Assembly (NCBI RefSeq): GCF_022968135.1
Contig: NZ_JALJRA010000030.1
Location: 1-42,370, forward strand
Direction: 5' to 3'
Length of the DNA stretch: 42,370 nt
Origin: Pseudorhizobium tarimense
GTDB taxonomy: Bacteria; Pseudomonadota; Alphaproteobacteria; Rhizobiales; Rhizobiaceae
Position 1 is the stretch's first letter. Each line of letters starts with the position of its first letter. The notes below the pieces were generated by a model. The model saw only the letters and a program-made list of their open reading frames with translations. It was not told the origin of the DNA and ran no database searches. Shown one piece after another: positions 15,747 to 23,501 of the stretch. The position numbers were made by a program, and so were the translations under genes.

Positions 15747-16736
15747 ATGGCGGAAGCTACCGTTGAACTCAATGATCTCGACTTTGCAGGCGACGATCGT
15801 GTTGTCCCGTTCCAGGTCGAAGGGCTGGATGTGCGCGGTCGTGCGGTTCAGCTCGGGCCGCTCCTGAACTCCATCCTCGGTCGCCATGATTATCCGGCGC
15901 CGGTCGCTCGGCTGCTGGCGGAAGCAATCGTGCTGACGGCCCTGCTCGGGACCTCCTTGAAGTTCGAAGGCAAATTCACCGTCCAGACCAAGGGCGACGG
16001 GCCGGTCGACCTGCTGGTGGCCGACTTCTCGACCCCCAACAGCCTGCGCGCCTATGCCCGCTATGACGAGGACGCTCTTGCGGAAGCGGTGCGTGAGGGT
16101 CGGACGTCACCCCCCGAACTCTTGGGAAGCGGCGTTCTAGCCTTCACCATCGACCATGGCCGCAACATGCAGCCCTACCAGGGCATCGTACCGCTGGACG
16201 GGTCATCGCTGGAAGAGATCGCTGGCGTCTATTTCCGCCAGTCGGAGCAGATCCCGACCAAGGTGCGCCTCGGCGTGGCCGAACTGCTCGATCGCGACGC
16301 TGAGGGCAAGCGGCGCCACAACTGGCGTGCCGGCGGTCTCGTCGCGCAGTTCCTGCCCGATGCGCCGGAGCGGATGCGCCAGCCGGACCTACATGGCGGC
16401 GACGGCGACGAGCGCGATCACGACCGGAGCGAAGACGATGCCTGGGCGGAAGCGCGGATCATGGTCGAGACGATCGACACCGACGAACTGACCGATCCGC
16501 AGGTGCCGATCGAGCGGCTGCTGTTCCGCCTCTTCCATGAGCGGGGCGTACGCGTCTACCAGCCGCAATCGGTCGCCGACCGTTGCAGCTGCTCGCGCGA
16601 TAGGATCAAGAGCGTGCTAGGCGGGTTCAGCGCCGAAGAAATCGAGGCAAGCGTGGAAGACGGCGTGATCTCGGTGACCTGCGAGTTTTGCTCGACGACC
16701 TACAAGTACGACGCGAACGAGTTCGCTACGGCTTGA
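15747..16736 (+). CDS. hslO: Redox-regulated chaperone Hsp33
   Basis: A 329-residue cytoplasmic holdase activated by oxidation. The zinc switch is complete: Cys280 and Cys282 in DRCSCS and Cys312 and Cys315 in VTCEFC. The N-terminal domain shows LLTALLG-type helix IVLTALLGTSLKFEGKF and TKGDGPVDLLVADF. Start ATG 15747 was chosen because it follows AAGGAG at a good distance; the open frame upstream to 15675 is Arg-rich and unlike the family. A charged insert around residues 215-235 (HGGDGDERDHDRSEDD) is longer than in E. coli but common in rhizobia. The gene follows argF and converges on apaG. Confidence 0.94.
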   Translation: MAEATVELNDLDFAGDDRVVPFQVEGLDVRGRAVQLGPLLNSILGRHDYPAPVARLLAEAIVLTALLGTSLKFEGKFTVQTKGDGPVDLLVADFSTPNSLRAYARYDEDALAEAVREGRTSPPELLGSGVLAFTIDHGRNMQPYQGIVPLDGSSLEEIAGVYFRQSEQIPTKVRLGVAELLDRDAEGKRRHNWRAGGLVAQFLPDAPERMRQPDLHGGDGDERDHDRSEDDAWAEARIMVETIDTDELTDPQVPIERLLFRLFHERGVRVYQPQSVADRCSCSRDRIKSVLGGFSAEEIEASVEDGVISVTCEFCSTTYKYDANEFATA

Positions 16737-16745
16737 TCAGAACGG

Positions 16746-16762
16746 GGAGCGGCTTCCGCTCC
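16746..16762. terminator. Hairpin between convergent hslO and apaG
   Basis: GGAGCGG (16746-16752) and CCGCTCC (16756-16762) form a perfect 7-bp stem with loop CTT in the 27-base gap between the two stop codons. There is no clear T run on either strand, so its efficiency as a terminator is uncertain. Confidence 0.55.
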
Positions 16763-16763
16763 T

Positions 16764-17156
16764 TCAGTTCAGCACGCGCAGCAGACCCGGTGAATCGAGC
16801 GAGAAGGCGGGGATCTTGACGTCGAAGACCTCGCCCTCGTCGGTTTCCATCCGGTAGCGTCCGAACATGACGCCGGAGGGCGTGTCGAGAGGACATCCCG
16901 AAGAGTACTCATAGGTATCGCCCGGTTGAAGCCGTGGCTGCTCGCCGACCACTCCAGGTCCTTCTACCTCGTCGACGAGGCCGCTCTGATCCGTGATGTG
17001 CCAGTAGCGATAGGTCAGCCGTACGGCCAGCGGCGAGTGGTTCTCAATAACGATGTGGTAGCCCCAGACATAGCGGTTGTCTTCCGGAGAAGACTGTTCC
17101 TCCAGATAATAGGGTTCCACGATGACTTCTATGTCTCTGGTGCGGGCCCGATACAT
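16764..17156 (-). CDS. apaG: ApaG family protein
   Basis: A 130-residue ApaG/FBA-fold beta-sandwich protein. Conserved segments are VEPYYLEEQSSPEDNRYVW, YHIVIENHSPLAVRLTYRYW, VVGEQPRLQPGDTYEYSSGC and the GVMFGRYRM strand near the C-terminus. The family has been linked to Co2+ and Mg2+ resistance and diadenosine tetraphosphate level, but its biochemistry is unsettled. Length matches the family. It is probably a single transcription unit; a perfect 14-base palindrome of FNR/FixK type lies 45 bases upstream. Confidence 0.93.
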   Translation of the reverse strand: MYRARTRDIEVIVEPYYLEEQSSPEDNRYVWGYHIVIENHSPLAVRLTYRYWHITDQSGLVDEVEGPGVVGEQPRLQPGDTYEYSSGCPLDTPSGVMFGRYRMETDEGEVFDVKIPAFSLDSPGLLRVLN

Positions 17157-17200
17157 GACGCGGCACTTCTCTGTGATCTGGCTTGGGTATCGTACAGGTT

Positions 17201-17214
17201 TTGACGCGCGTCAA
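17201..17214. promoter_or_regulatory. FNR/FixK-like palindrome upstream of apaG
   Basis: TTGACGCGCGTCAA is a perfect 14-base palindrome matching the CRP/FNR-family pattern TTGA(N6)TCAA used by FixK and FnrN in rhizobia. It lies 45-58 bases upstream of the apaG ATG and about 100 bases downstream of the metZ stop, in the only space where an apaG promoter can be. Confidence 0.5.
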
Positions 17215-17314
17215 GGAAACCGACGCCGCAGCCGGGCGTCGATCGGTCGGTTACCGGGCGGTTTCGCTGATTAGGGATAACCGGAAACGTTAATAACGTC
17301 TGCGGCCGCATCCC

Positions 17315-18499
17315 TTATGCCGGCACCTGCTGTAGCGCCCGCGCAAAGTCTTCGAGCAGATCCTGCGTGTCCTCTATCCCCGCCGAAAGCCGCAGGGTTC
17401 CGGCCGAGATGCCGAGTTCGGCGCGTGCCTCGTCCGACAGGTTCTTGTGCGTCGTGGTGGCCGGATGCGTGATCAGGCTCTTGGCGTCGCCGAGGTTGTT
17501 GGAGATCTTTACCACCTCGAGCGCGTTCTGCAACGCAAAGGCTGCCTGCTTACCACCCTTCAGTTCGAGGCAGACGAGGGTCGAGCCGCCGCTCATCTGG
17601 CGGGCGATGATGTCGGCCTGCGGGTGGTCGGCGCGGCCAGGATAGATCACCCGCGCCACCTGCTTCTGCTCGGCCAGGAAATCGGCAATCTTTGAAGCGT
17701 TCTCCGTCTGCTGCTTGACGCGCAGCGGCAGCGTCTCGATCCCCTTCAGCAGCGTCCACGCGTTGAACGGGGACATAGCCGGGCCCGTATGGCGAAAATA
17801 ATCCTGCAGGTGCTCCTTGATCCACTCGCTGTCGGACAGCACGACGCCGCCCAGGCACCGCCCCTGTCCGTCGATGTGCTTGGTGGCCGAATAGACGACG
17901 ATATGGGCGCCGAGCTCCAGCGGCTTCTGGAAGAGCGGCGTCGCAAAGACGTTGTCGACCACGACCTTTGCGCCGATCTGGTTGGCGAGCTTCGCCACGC
18001 CGGCGATGTCCACGACCTCCAGCGTCGGATTTGTCGGGCTTTCGAGGAAGAAGACCTTGGTGTTCTTCTGGATCGCCTTTTCCCAGTTCTCCAGGAAGCG
18101 CCCGTCGACCAGCGTGCATTCGATGCCGTATTTCGGCGCCAGCGTTTCCACCACCCACCGGCAGGAGCCGAACAAGGCGCGGGCGGCAACGATATGATCG
18201 CCCGCCTTCAGCTGGCAAAGGATCGCCGCAGCGACGGCTGCCATGCCCGACGCCGTGGCGCGCGCATCTTCGGCGCCTTCCAGCATGCACATGCGTTTCT
18301 CGAACATGTCGTTGGTCGGGCTGCCGTAGCGCGCATAGATGAAGCCGTCGCTCTCGCCCTTGAAGCGGGCTTCCGCCGCCTCGGCCGTCTCGTAGACGAA
18401 CCCCTGGGTCAGGTAGATCGCCTCTGAGGTCTCGCCGTATTGCGACCGCAGGGTGCCGCCGTGGACGAGCTGTGTTGCGGGGCGCCAATTCTTCGACAT
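17315..18499 (-). CDS. metZ: O-succinylhomoserine sulfhydrylase
   Basis: A 394-residue Cys/Met-metabolism PLP enzyme that would make homocysteine from O-succinyl- (or O-acetyl-) homoserine and sulfide. Seen: YARYGSPTNDMFE, the cofactor stacking region RALFGSCRWV, Asp in VVVDNVFATP, and Schiff-base Lys207 in VVYSATKHIDGQGRCLGG. The latter motif distinguishes MetZ from MetB and MetC. Start ATG 18499 (MSKNWRPAT) is preferred; in-frame Mets two and seven codons upstream are possible. A SAM-II riboswitch and intrinsic terminator lie directly upstream, which ties the gene to methionine synthesis and SAM repression. Confidence 0.93.
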   Translation of the reverse strand: MSKNWRPATQLVHGGTLRSQYGETSEAIYLTQGFVYETAEAAEARFKGESDGFIYARYGSPTNDMFEKRMCMLEGAEDARATASGMAAVAAAILCQLKAGDHIVAARALFGSCRWVVETLAPKYGIECTLVDGRFLENWEKAIQKNTKVFFLESPTNPTLEVVDIAGVAKLANQIGAKVVVDNVFATPLFQKPLELGAHIVVYSATKHIDGQGRCLGGVVLSDSEWIKEHLQDYFRHTGPAMSPFNAWTLLKGIETLPLRVKQQTENASKIADFLAEQKQVARVIYPGRADHPQADIIARQMSGGSTLVCLELKGGKQAAFALQNALEVVKISNNLGDAKSLITHPATTTHKNLSDEARAELGISAGTLRLSAGIEDTQDLLEDFARALQQVPA

Positions 18500-18520
18500 G
18501 CGCATGCACCTTTCAGACAC

Positions 18521-18552
18521 AAAAAAACCGGCCGTGCGAAAAGCAGACCGGT
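18521..18552 (-). terminator. Intrinsic terminator, expression platform of the SAM-II riboswitch
   Basis: Read on the minus strand, ACCGG (18552-18548 region) pairs with CCGGT, with an inner TGC/GCA helix around TTTTC, followed by seven T residues (18527-18521). It sits between the aptamer and the metZ start, 22 bases from the ATG. With SAM bound the hairpin should form and stop transcription. Confidence 0.75.
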
Positions 18553-18560
18553 CTCACCCC

Positions 18561-18617
18561 GGTCTCTTTAGCCACTTGTTTAACGTGGCTGCAAGCCGAC
18601 CGGCCAAATCACCACGG
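18561..18617 (-). ncRNA. SAM-II riboswitch (metA-type), upstream of metZ
   Basis: On the minus strand the conserved blocks appear in the right order: GTGGTGATTTG (18615-18605), CTTGCAGCCAC, TTAAA and AAGTGGCTAAAGA near 18575-18563. GTGG/CCAC and GCCAC/GTGGC can form the two helices of the SAM-II pseudoknot. This compact class is found mainly in alphaproteobacteria ahead of methionine genes, and it lies about 60 bases before metZ. The U-rich loop strands that contact SAM are present. Confidence 0.93.
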
Positions 18618-18699
18618 GATAAAGCTGCCATACCTCCGCTCTTCGCTTGCGTCAATGCCCGCCATTTGGTTTTGTCCCGCCAAGCGAGGGCGAAGGACG

Positions 18700-19794
18700 A
18701 TGACAAGGACCACGGGCATCCTGGCGGATCGGGCGATCTCCGCCCTGTTTGAAAACGGCCGGCTGACGTCGGAGCGGGCGCTGGACACTGACCAGATCCA
18801 GCCTGCGAGCCTCGATCTGCGGCTCGGCGCCAAGGCCTTCCGGGTGAGGGCAAGCTTCATGCCAGGCCCGAACAGCCGGGTGTCCGATAAGCTCGACCGG
18901 CTGAAGCTGCACGTGGTCGATCTTTCCGAGGGCGCGGTCCTGGAAACGGGATGCGTCTACATCGTCCCGCTAATGGAGGCGCTCGACCTCCCGGCTGAGA
19001 TGTCTGCCTCCGCCAACCCGAAGAGCTCCACCGGCCGCCTCGACATCTTCACCCGCGTGATCACGGACTACGCCCAAGAATTTGACAAGATCCCTGCCGG
19101 CTATTGCGGTCCGCTCTACCTGGAGATCAGCCCGCGCACCTTCCCGATCGTGGTGCGGCGCGGATCGCGGCTGTCGCAGATCCGCTTCCGCGTCGGCAAT
19201 GCGCTCTTGAAGGAGCCTGAACTCCTGCAGCTGCATGGCGACGAAACGCTGGTGGCGGCGCGCGAGCCCAACATCAGCGGCGGCGGCATCGCGCTCTCCA
19301 TCGATCTGACGGGCGATAAGGACGGCTTGATCGGCTATCGCGGCAAGCATCACACGGCCGTTGTCGATGTCGACAAGAAGGCCCAGCACGACGTCTTCGA
19401 CTTCTGGGAACCGCTCTACAGCCGCGGCCGCAACGAGCTAATCCTCGATCCGGACGAGTTCTACATCCTCGTCTCGCGCGAAGCAGTGCACGTGCCGCCG
19501 CTTTATGCCGCCGAGATGACGCCCTTCGACCCGCTGGTCGGCGAGTTCCGCGTCCACTATGCCGGCTTCTTCGATCCTGGTTTCGGTCATGCCGACGCAG
19601 GTGGCAGGGGGAGCCGTGCCGTTCTGGAGGTTCGCAGCCACGAGGTGCCCTTCATCCTGGAGGACGGGCAGATCGTCGGCCGCCTCGTCTACGAGCACAT
19701 GCTCGAGCGGCCGCAGGCACTCTACGGAGTGGGCCTCGGCTCCAACTATCAGGCCCAGGGCCTGAAGCTCTCCAAGCACTTCCGAATCACGTGA
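18700..19794 (+). CDS. dcd: 2'-deoxycytidine 5'-triphosphate deaminase, long form
   Basis: A 364-residue protein of the dCTP deaminase/dUTPase fold, supplying dUTP for dTMP synthesis. Seen: QPASLDLRLGAKAFRVR, SASANPKSSTGRLDIFTRVI with the conserved Ser-Ser-Gly-Arg core, and a second related half (HDVFDFWEP to YGVGLGSNYQAQ). Double-length Dcd proteins of this kind are usual in rhizobia and combine two trimer-type lobes. The chosen start, ATG 18700 (MTRTTGILADRAIS), follows GAGGG and AAGGA; the frame is open upstream through the riboswitch but that is non-coding. The gene is divergent from metZ and its promoter must overlap the riboswitch region on the other strand. Confidence 0.88.
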   Translation: MTRTTGILADRAISALFENGRLTSERALDTDQIQPASLDLRLGAKAFRVRASFMPGPNSRVSDKLDRLKLHVVDLSEGAVLETGCVYIVPLMEALDLPAEMSASANPKSSTGRLDIFTRVITDYAQEFDKIPAGYCGPLYLEISPRTFPIVVRRGSRLSQIRFRVGNALLKEPELLQLHGDETLVAAREPNISGGGIALSIDLTGDKDGLIGYRGKHHTAVVDVDKKAQHDVFDFWEPLYSRGRNELILDPDEFYILVSREAVHVPPLYAAEMTPFDPLVGEFRVHYAGFFDPGFGHADAGGRGSRAVLEVRSHEVPFILEDGQIVGRLVYEHMLERPQALYGVGLGSNYQAQGLKLSKHFRIT

Positions 19795-19864
19795 CGACGA
19801 CTGGCGCTGCGGGCAGCATGGTGCTTGACAGAAGCCGCGAACTAGGAGAACTCTCAACGCCGTT

Positions 19865-19938
19865 GCGGGTGTAGCTCAATGGTAGAGCAGCAGCTTCCCA
19901 AGCTGACGACGAGGGTTCGATTCCCTTCACCCGCTCCA
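19865..19938 (+). tRNA. tRNA-Gly (anticodon CCC)
   Basis: Acceptor GCGGGTG pairs with CACCCGC; D arm GCTC/GAGC; anticodon loop TTCCCAA gives CCC, reading GGG codons; T arm AGGGT/CCCTT-type with TTCGATTC; discriminator T and encoded CCA at 19936-19938. The first pair of the anticodon stem is a G-A mismatch. An insertion element begins ten bases after the CCA (its target repeat four bases after), but the tRNA itself is complete. Confidence 0.96.
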
Positions 19939-19942
19939 GCCT

Positions 19943-19948
19943 GCAAGA
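19943..19948 (+). repeat. Left copy of candidate target-site duplication GCAAGA
   Basis: GCAAGA directly precedes the left end of the IS481-like element; the same hexamer occurs at its right end (21241-21246). The terminal repeat on the right may itself include GCA, so the exact duplication length is uncertain. Confidence 0.5.
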
Positions 19949-21240
19949 TGTCCGACCCGGACACATAGGTAACGGTTTATACCTAAGACATGGGTGACAA
20001 CCTCGTGCCGAACGGGTTGTCGATGGTTTGCAAAGTTCTCTGTTCGAGATCGATTATATCCCAGATCATAGTGCATGAAGCTGACGAGCCAAATGCCGTC
20101 GTCGACCTCTTTTCTCCCAAGCTTCTGTCCGGCCAGCACAGTTGAGATGTTGATCTTCTTGCGGCACATGCAGACGCGTCCGCAATGGGTGACGAGCACG
20201 TCGCGGTCGTGGAAAGGATAGTCGATCTCTGGCAGTCCCTCGTAGGGTCGTGAGGATGCGACGTAGAGATCTGCGGGCACTTTCATGTCCAACGCCTCGT
20301 GCGGCCGTTCCTGATTGAATTCGCTGACAAATGCATCAAAGCGGGCCTGCTGCTGCAGCGTGTTCGTGGCTGGCGGCCGGGTCGCCTCCTTCTTCAGCGT
20401 CAGATGCATGCGTTCATGGCGTCCGTTCTGTTGCGGATGGCCAGGACGGATGCGTTCAAGGCTGATCCCCAATCGCAGCCACCACACCGACAGCTTAGAC
20501 AGATTATAGAGGCCATTGGGACTGGCGAAAGGCAGGCCATTGTCTGAACGAATGGCGGCAGGCAAACCGAATTCAGAAAAGATCCTTCGGAATGCGTCGA
20601 AGACACCTTGCTCGCGTGTCGACTCAAAGGCTTCGCAGCCAAGAAGATATCGTGAGACCTGATCTGTGACCGTCAGAGGGTAACAGTAGCGGCCATTGCT
20701 GATCTTGAACTCGCCCTTGAAGTCTACGCACCACAGGTCATTGGGTTCGAGCGCTTGCGACAGCTGCGTGCCCTCGGCCTTGTTCGCCCGGTTCCTCTTG
20801 CGGGCCTGGCTCACAAGGCCGTGGCGATCGAGCACAGCATGCACCGTGCTCTTCGCTGGGATGCGAACATCGCCGGCAAGACGCTTGATGAGCAGCTCCC
20901 GGATTTTCCTGGCACCCCAGTGTGGCTTCTCTCGTTTAAGGCGAACAATCATGGCCTCAACCGGGTCCGGCAACTGATTGGCATAGCGCACCGGCCGCCG
21001 AGATCGATCGGTCAGCGCTTCCAGACCGTCGTCCTTGTAGCGGTTGAAGATCTTGTAGCCAGTCTTGCGGGAGATGCCAAACGCTCGGCACACCTCGCTC
21101 ATGCCTTCGCCCTCAAGCAAGCGGGCGACAAAGGCGTTCCTCCATAACCGAAATCTCTTTCCACGGCATCAACACCTCCCGCAAAACGGAAAGTGTTACC
21201 CATGTATCCGGTACGTTTCGTCACCTATCTCTCAGGTCGG
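19949..21240 (-). mobile_element. IS481-family insertion sequence, degenerate, about 1.29 kb
   Basis: The ends are related inverted repeats: the left end TGTCCGACCCGGACACATAG and, on the other strand, the right end with CCGACCTGAGAGATAGGTGA share CCGACC and ATAGGTRAC, and further in ATGGGTRACA on both sides. The hexamer GCAAGA flanks both ends. Size and the single DDE transposase fit IS481. The transposase is frameshifted at two places, so the copy is probably immobile unless complemented. It landed four to ten bases beyond tRNA-Gly. No other copy of the element is in the window. Confidence 0.85.
19983..21169 (-). pseudogene. IS481-family transposase, two frameshifts
   Basis: The family N-terminus MPWKEISVMEE starts at ATG 21169, but after GAGG the frame is lost; the next expected residues NAFVARLLEGEGM are in another frame. 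This fits loss of one copy of a tandem AACGC (five bases, near 21134-21139). The central frame then reads the helix-turn-helix AFGISRKTGYKIFNRYK and the DDE triad: Asp in LWCVDFKGEFK, Asp in IRSDNGLPFAS, Glu in NGRHERMHLTLKKE. Near the C-terminus an extra base at 20054/20055 shifts the frame; removing it restores GYIDLEQRTLQTIDNPFGTR and a TAG at 19983-19985. As sequenced, the long frame runs into the tRNA-Gly 3' end at 19927. The expected sequences are from family knowledge. Confidence 0.85.
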
Positions 21241-21246
21241 GCAAGA
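21241..21246 (+). repeat. Right copy of candidate target-site duplication GCAAGA
   Basis: Second copy of the hexamer found at 19943-19948, abutting the right end of the IS481-like element. Confidence 0.5.
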
Positions 21247-21279
21247 GAAGCCGCTGTTGAATCTCTGCCGTCGCCGCTC

Positions 21280-21336
21280 TTAGAAAACCGCCAGATTGCG
21301 GAGCAGCGAGATGATCCCAATGATGATGACGATCAC
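21280..21336 (-). other. Short hydrophobic reading-frame fragment
   Basis: In the same frame as the main glycosyltransferase-like fragment but after its TAG, the minus strand reads VIVIIIGIISLLRNLAVF then TAA. The run is strongly hydrophobic, like one transmembrane helix. It may be the remains of a membrane segment of the broken gene, or chance. No ribosome site supports it as an independent peptide. Confidence 0.2.
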
Positions 21337-21349
21337 CTAACAGCAAGCC

Positions 21350-21876
21350 ACTCGTTTGCCGCACCCGACCCCCGGCACCGCAACGCCATACAGCGCGGCG
21401 AATAGCGGTCGGGGTGGCGATTCACCAGGTCGCGCCTCAGCAACGGCCGGCTGATCAGCGCGGCAGCAGGTTGCGCCAGCCCGGCCAGCTTCCGGCATGA
21501 TCGCAACCTGGGGCGCCGCTTGGCGATGATGGACGCGCACCGTCAGGGGGCGGCAGGGTTGCGTATCGAGATTGGCACTGTCGATCAACGCGTTGTCGGC
21601 AACCCGTTCCAGGAACGGCAGTCGCAGCAAGCGGGCCATCGCACCATAACAGGCACTTTCGTCTATCCCGGAATGGTGGAGAAGTTCGGTCTCGACGGTG
21701 GTGCCGTTGTCGCGCGCCTTGGCAGCCAGGAGCCGGATCAGCGGCCTAGAAAAGCCGAGCGACTGAAGAACCTTTGCCTCGTCGCCCGGGTCAGGCGCGA
21801 CGAAAGCTTCGGCGACACCATCCCTCTCGCTGGAGGACGTGTCGAGGGCATAGCCCCCGTCCGAGAGGCTCACCAC
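21350..21876 (-). pseudogene. Glycosyltransferase N-terminal (MshEN-like) remnant, frameshifted
   Basis: From a GTG at 21876 the frame reads a plausible N-terminal domain: LGFSRPLIRLLAAKARDNGT, ETELLHHSGIDESACYGAMA and RLLRLPFLERV, then APQVAIMPEAGR. This pattern resembles the MshEN-type domain preceding rhizobial family-2 glycosyltransferases. After PEAGR the similarity moves to the next frame (LAQPAAALISRPLLRRDLV) and then again (IATPTAIRRAVWRCGAGG), each move needing one extra base. The catalytic glycosyltransferase domain is absent, so the gene is truncated as well as frameshifted and ends near the IS481-like element. It is divergent from the solute-binding-protein gene. Assignment is from pattern memory; moderate confidence. 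Confidence 0.6.
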
Positions 21877-21949
21877 ATGCGGATATTCCCCCAGACGTAT
21901 GTCTCTGATACACCGTAGACCTTAGCCCGTCCCAATTTGGATCATATGG

Positions 21950-22825
21950 ATGCATCCTCCGCTTTCATCCCTGAAAAACCGGGGGAGTCTATTATTTGTT
22001 GCCGTCGCGTGCATTCTCGCGCTGGTCTTCGTTCAGGGGCGCGCCCGAGCAGATCAGCATGAATTCCCCGTGCTCTTCGATGCCCGCGAGCGACTGCCGC
22101 GTCCGGACCTGTCCAACCTTGTACGGCTGCGGATACTCACCACTGTCGATTTCCCACCCTTCAACTTCGCCGACCAAACAGGGCGCCTTACCGGTTTCAA
22201 TGTGGATCTCGCGCGCGAGATCTGCGCCGAGCTCGAGATCCAGGCGAAGTGTCAGATCCAGGCGCTGCCCTTCGAGGAACTGGAGAGCGCTTTGGCGAAC
22301 GGCTCTGGCGAGGCGGTGATGACCGGTATCGCGGTCAACGCTGAACGACGGCAGAAGTTTAGATTCTCACGGCCCTACCTGACGATCCCGGCCCGATTCG
22401 CGCGCCTGAAATCGAAGCAGATCGTGGGCGACGGGGCGGACGGGCTCGCCGGGCGCCCGGTCGGCGTCGTCAATGAGACAGCCCATTACGCGATGCTGAG
22501 GGCCTTCTTCCCAAGGATCGTCCCGGTGACCTTCGCCAATCGGGATGAGATGCTGGATGCGCTGAAGGCGGGCAAGGTTGATGCTGTTTTTTCCGATGGT
22601 CTGAGGCTGCCCTTTTGGATTGCGAGCGAGACCTCGCAGGATTGCTGCGCCCTCTTCGACGGCCCCTATCTCTCGGAAGAATTTCTGGGCGAAGGGCTCG
22701 CCGTCATGCTGCAGGGTGATGACACCACGCTGGCCGCGGCCTTTGATCATGCGCTTGCAGCGCTCTCCCGCAACGGCCGCTTGCAGGACATTTACCTGCG
22801 TTACTTCCCCTACGGCCTTTACTGA
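21950..22825 (+). CDS. Transporter substrate-binding protein (family 3-like), periplasmic
   Basis: A 291-residue secreted protein of the bacterial extracellular solute-binding family 3 type. The signal peptide contains GSLLFVAVACILALVFVQG and a likely cleavage after RARA. The ligand domain starts LRILTTVDFPPFNFADQTGR, followed by LTGFNVDLAREICAELE, GEAVMTGIAVNAERRQKFRF, LAGRPVGVVNETAHYAMLRA and KAGKVDAVFSDG, the standard amino-acid-binding-protein landmarks. No permease or ATPase gene accompanies it, so it may be an orphan binding protein or a sensor-like one. It is divergent from the broken glycosyltransferase gene. Confidence 0.85.
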   Translation: MHPPLSSLKNRGSLLFVAVACILALVFVQGRARADQHEFPVLFDARERLPRPDLSNLVRLRILTTVDFPPFNFADQTGRLTGFNVDLAREICAELEIQAKCQIQALPFEELESALANGSGEAVMTGIAVNAERRQKFRFSRPYLTIPARFARLKSKQIVGDGADGLAGRPVGVVNETAHYAMLRAFFPRIVPVTFANRDEMLDALKAGKVDAVFSDGLRLPFWIASETSQDCCALFDGPYLSEEFLGEGLAVMLQGDDTTLAAAFDHALAALSRNGRLQDIYLRYFPYGLY

Positions 22826-22841
22826 GCTGGAGCTTACATTC

Positions 22842-23501
22842 CTACTGGCTGGCCCAGATGATGTGGGCTACCCACTCCACATCCGCTAGCTCCAGGTTGC
22901 GCTGCGGGTGCTCGGGGTTTAGCGAATGCAGTTCGATCGCGCGCGCCGTCTGGCGCATCAGGATCTTTGTCATCACCTCGCCATCTCGCGTCTTCACCAC
23001 CACACGGTCGCCACGGCGGACCTGCGCACCCGGCTCTACGATCAGCACGTCGCCGTCGCGATAAAGCGGCATCATCGAGTCCCCCTGCACTTCCAGCGCA
23101 TAGACCCCTGCCTTGCGGGCGGGAGAGGCAGGAAACTCCACTACATCCCAGCCCTGGCCGGCGGGAAATCCGCCTTCGTCGAAGAAGCCGCCCGCGCTCG
23201 CTTGTGCGAAGCGGAGCAGCGGGATGGTTCCGGTCTGTGAAGGAAACGACCCCTCGGGCAGGCCGGAGCGGGAGGAGGGAATGTAGCTCAGGAACTGTTC
23301 CACGCTGGCGCCCGTCGCCTCCAGCACCTTGGCGATGGATTCCGTGGAAGGCCAGCGCAACCGCCCGTCAGGGCCGTGTCGCTTGGATTTGTTGAACGCG
23401 GTCGGGTCGAGCCCGGCGCGGCGCGCCAGGCCGGATGGCGTCAGTTTGTGACGCTCCGCCAAGGCATCAAGGGCGTGCCAGATCGTCTCGTGTGACAACA
23501 C
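22842..23501 (-). CDS. S24-family (LexA/CI-like) transcriptional repressor
   Basis: A 219-residue repressor with an N-terminal helix-turn-helix (LTPSGLARRAGLDPTAFNKS, residues 20-39) and a C-terminal S24 peptidase domain. Catalytic Ser142 is in VQGDSMMPLYRDGDVLIV and the general-base Lys179 in EVMTKIL; their 37-residue spacing equals that of E. coli LexA. An Ala-Gly self-cleavage site is plausible at ASAGG (about 103-104). It is not LexA itself, because the DNA-binding domain is of phage-CI type. No prophage genes surround it. It converges on the solute-binding-protein gene. It probably controls a stress-inducible set, identity unknown. Confidence 0.88.
   Translation of the reverse strand: MLSHETIWHALDALAERHKLTPSGLARRAGLDPTAFNKSKRHGPDGRLRWPSTESIAKVLEATGASVEQFLSYIPSSRSGLPEGSFPSQTGTIPLLRFAQASAGGFFDEGGFPAGQGWDVVEFPASPARKAGVYALEVQGDSMMPLYRDGDVLIVEPGAQVRRGDRVVVKTRDGEVMTKILMRQTARAIELHSLNPEHPQRNLELADVEWVAHIIWASQ

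Noticed and set aside
18472..18699. Plus-strand extension of dcd through the SAM-II region
   Set aside because: The region is occupied by the riboswitch on the other strand and the family N-terminus starts at 18700.
19927..19982. Extended C-terminus of the IS481 transposase reaching the tRNA-Gly gene
   Set aside because: It results from a one-base insertion; the family end with TAG at 19983-19985 is recovered when the base is removed.
19865..21950. Integrative element attached at tRNA-Gly
   Set aside because: No integrase gene and no second copy of the tRNA 3' end was found; a simple IS insertion explains the data.
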